DNA of 64,000 bases from Branchiostoma floridae. Its lineage: Eukaryota > Chordata > Leptocardii > Amphioxiformes > Branchiostomatidae. The position numbers were made by a program, and so were the translations under genes. Location: NCBI RefSeq assembly GCF_000003815.2, contig NC_049990.1, positions 11,272,985 through 11,336,984 on the forward strand. Reading direction: 5' to 3'. Positions 62,220 to 64,000 of the stretch are shown here, piece by piece (the stretch's first letter is position 1; the number at the start of each line of letters is the position of its first letter). Under the pieces are notes generated by a model. That model searched no databases. It saw only the letters and a program-made list of their open reading frames with translations, and was not told the origin of the DNA.

Positions 62220-63365
62220 ATGATAGATATCCTGGAAGCCAGATTGTTTTCAGGGCCAACACTGACAAACTCCTGTTTTCTATTGACCGACATGTCACAA
62301 AGGAAATTCTACAACAGCCGCCCTGGGTGTCCTAGGTTACGCCTTGAGTTACGGAACCGCCTGGGGTTCAGTGATAACTGTCCAAGTAGAGTTTTGTGTA
62401 GAAGATTGTGTTTTCTGGTGGGGAGACTCCGAGTGTGGACATATATATCCCGCCTGTCGGGGTGTAAACAGGGTCAGCTGGGGGTTTTAAAATTACATGG
62501 GAGATCGGCTTCTACCATGCCAGTAAACAAACATAGGCACCAATAAAGATCAACAAACAGTATACGAGTTTCACGACTTCCAGACTGTTACAAGCCAGCT
62601 CCCCGGCTTCGGGGCCGTAGAAGGACAAGCCGCTTATGGTCGGCTGGTTAATTTCCAAGCAGATCCTATGGTGCCATAAGATAGTAATATGTAGTTTAAT
62701 ATATACATTTGGGGAAACTGGTGTGGTGAGGGGTAAATATTATATCCTTGTTCCCTGTATATCAAATCCACAAGGTACGAATTAGGTTTCGGCGTTTGTG
62801 TGTTTGTGTGTGTGTTTTTCATGCCTTTTGGGGTTCCTGTTCGAGACTCGGGAACTATATTACGGCTGGATACCAGGCTAATAATTCCAGGTTACAAAAA
62901 CATAATAATTAAACACTCCTAGTAACTCATAAACAATATCGACATTAATACACCATGACTATAACCCTACTAACCTTTGATAAGAGAGCCAGTAGCGTTC
63001 CATGTGGAGACATCCGGTGACCGCCCTATGTTCGAGACATCCATGATGCACGCGGGTTTCCACGCGATTATCGTGTCCAGCGAAACTTCCGACCGCGCGC
63101 GACGACTGGATTCTCTACACTGTCCGCGGATTTGGAACATATATCCGATGACGCTGATGTACCATCCAAAAACAAGTTGACGAATGGCACAAGTCTATGT
63201 GAAGGAAAAGTCTGTAGACAGCATAAGATTAAAGTTGAAGACGTGAGCTAAGTGCGCTGACCAGAACGGGTGAATGTGCTAATTAGAAACAGATACGGCC
63301 TGACAAGGGTCGTTCTTCCCCACCAGGACAGATTCTGTTCCGCACCCTTGTGTAACATGGTAGAT
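62220..63365. other. No gene recognised
   Basis: A 108-codon plus-strand frame starts at 62220 but shows no domain, no supporting splice context and unremarkable composition. A short GT-rich patch lies near 62.80 kb. Confidence 0.45.
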
Positions 63366-63367
63366 TG

Positions 63368-63869
63368 GGCCACAGCAAGTAAATTGTATGGATGACATCG
63401 AGCAGAAAAGTCAGATAGGGCTATAGGGAAAAATTGTGTGATGGGGCGACATTACAAAATAGACACCATAAACGTTGTAACAAGAACTAAATGGACAAAA
63501 CATGGTATCACAGCCAACAAGGCATTCATTTCTGTATACAAGACGGGATTGAACTGTTGTAGTAAAAGTGACACTAGTGTGGTAGACTGACAACTACACT
63601 CATAGCTTCGTATTAATTGGTGCCACTTTTACGAGTCGACTATCAAACTTGTTTAACTTCTACAACTACAGCCGTGGCATGGGTACGTCGCAATTGTCAC
63701 TACTACTTAAGTAGAATCATTAGACTACAAAACGACACAACATACGTGCTCATTTTGTTAATTTTTTTTTGCCATATTGACCGTCTCCAAAGAAGAAAAA
63801 CAAAACTTTTCTGAAATCAGGCGAAAATGAGCGCGTGGATGTCATCCATAAAATTTACTTGCTGTGGCC
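63368..63869. mobile_element. 502-bp inverted-repeat element with 32-bp ends
   Basis: GGCCACAGCAAGTAAATT-(G/T)-TATGGATGACATC is present at 63368-63399 and inverted at 63838-63869 with one mismatch. Shorter inner inverted words ('gtaaaagtgacac' / 'gtgccacttttac') support a foldback element. No coding potential. Confidence 0.75.
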
Positions 63870-64000
63870 TTATCTTGTGAAAGAAGGGCTGAGCCCCGTA
63901 GAGACTCACAGTGAGCACTAGAGACGGGTCGTGTTCCCGAGATGCCGCCACAACTGTGTCAACTGTGTTTGGACTATTTTAACTCCTCAGAGTCGGATAA

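Noticed and set aside
62220-62546. 108-codon plus-strand ORF as a small gene
   Set aside because: No domain, signal peptide or splice context, and it lies in a repeat-rich stretch; chance ORFs of this size are common here.

Overview
This is eukaryotic nuclear DNA. It has intron-rich genes with GT-AG introns, long AT-rich noncoding stretches, tRNA-derived SINE-like repeats, many short inverted-repeat DNA elements and two assembly gaps. The proteins look like vertebrate orthologues (MED12, SLC35A5, IQCG/DRC9, RPL35A, JMJD6, GLS, SLC35F3/F4), yet the repeats are not vertebrate-like. An invertebrate chordate such as amphioxus (Branchiostoma) fits best. The organism is an inference; the genes are read directly from spliced translations.

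Layout. 0.3-11.5 kb, minus strand: the first 17 coding exons of MED12, 752 codons, all in phase; the gene runs off the left edge. A 2.66-kb non-autonomous DNA transposon sits in one intron. 12.9-16.1 kb, plus: complete SLC35A5 (5 exons, 422 aa), head-to-head with MED12, with a 10-bp-period minisatellite in intron 1. 18.0-22.2 kb, minus: IQCG/DRC9 (9 coding exons, about 406 aa). 22.8-25.1 kb, plus: RPL35A (110 aa), head-to-head with IQCG over a compact shared promoter with CRE, YY1-like and TOP motifs. 25.2-27.8 kb: repeats, including an 8-copy satellite. 27.9-31.9 kb, plus: JMJD6 (6 exons, 413 aa). 35.1-38.3 kb, plus: glutaminase (584 aa) with almost the whole protein in one 1448-bp exon. 42.6-49.4 kb, minus: an SLC35F3/F4-like carrier, incomplete at both ends. 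49.4-64 kb: no intact gene recognised; nested DNA elements, a hairpin-forming minisatellite, foldback repeats and one broken coding-like segment.

The genes do not form one pathway; they are housekeeping genes side by side. The most informative structures are the IQCG/RPL35A head-to-head pair, two small tandem duplications that copied pieces of exons (in MED12 and the SLC35F gene), the nearly intronless glutaminase, a transposon whose empty site is preserved in neighbouring repeat copies, and several repeat families present in more than one copy. I found no convincing novel multi-gene system.

Gene starts, exon ends and spliced lengths come from hand translation and phase matching. UTR and promoter limits are approximate.
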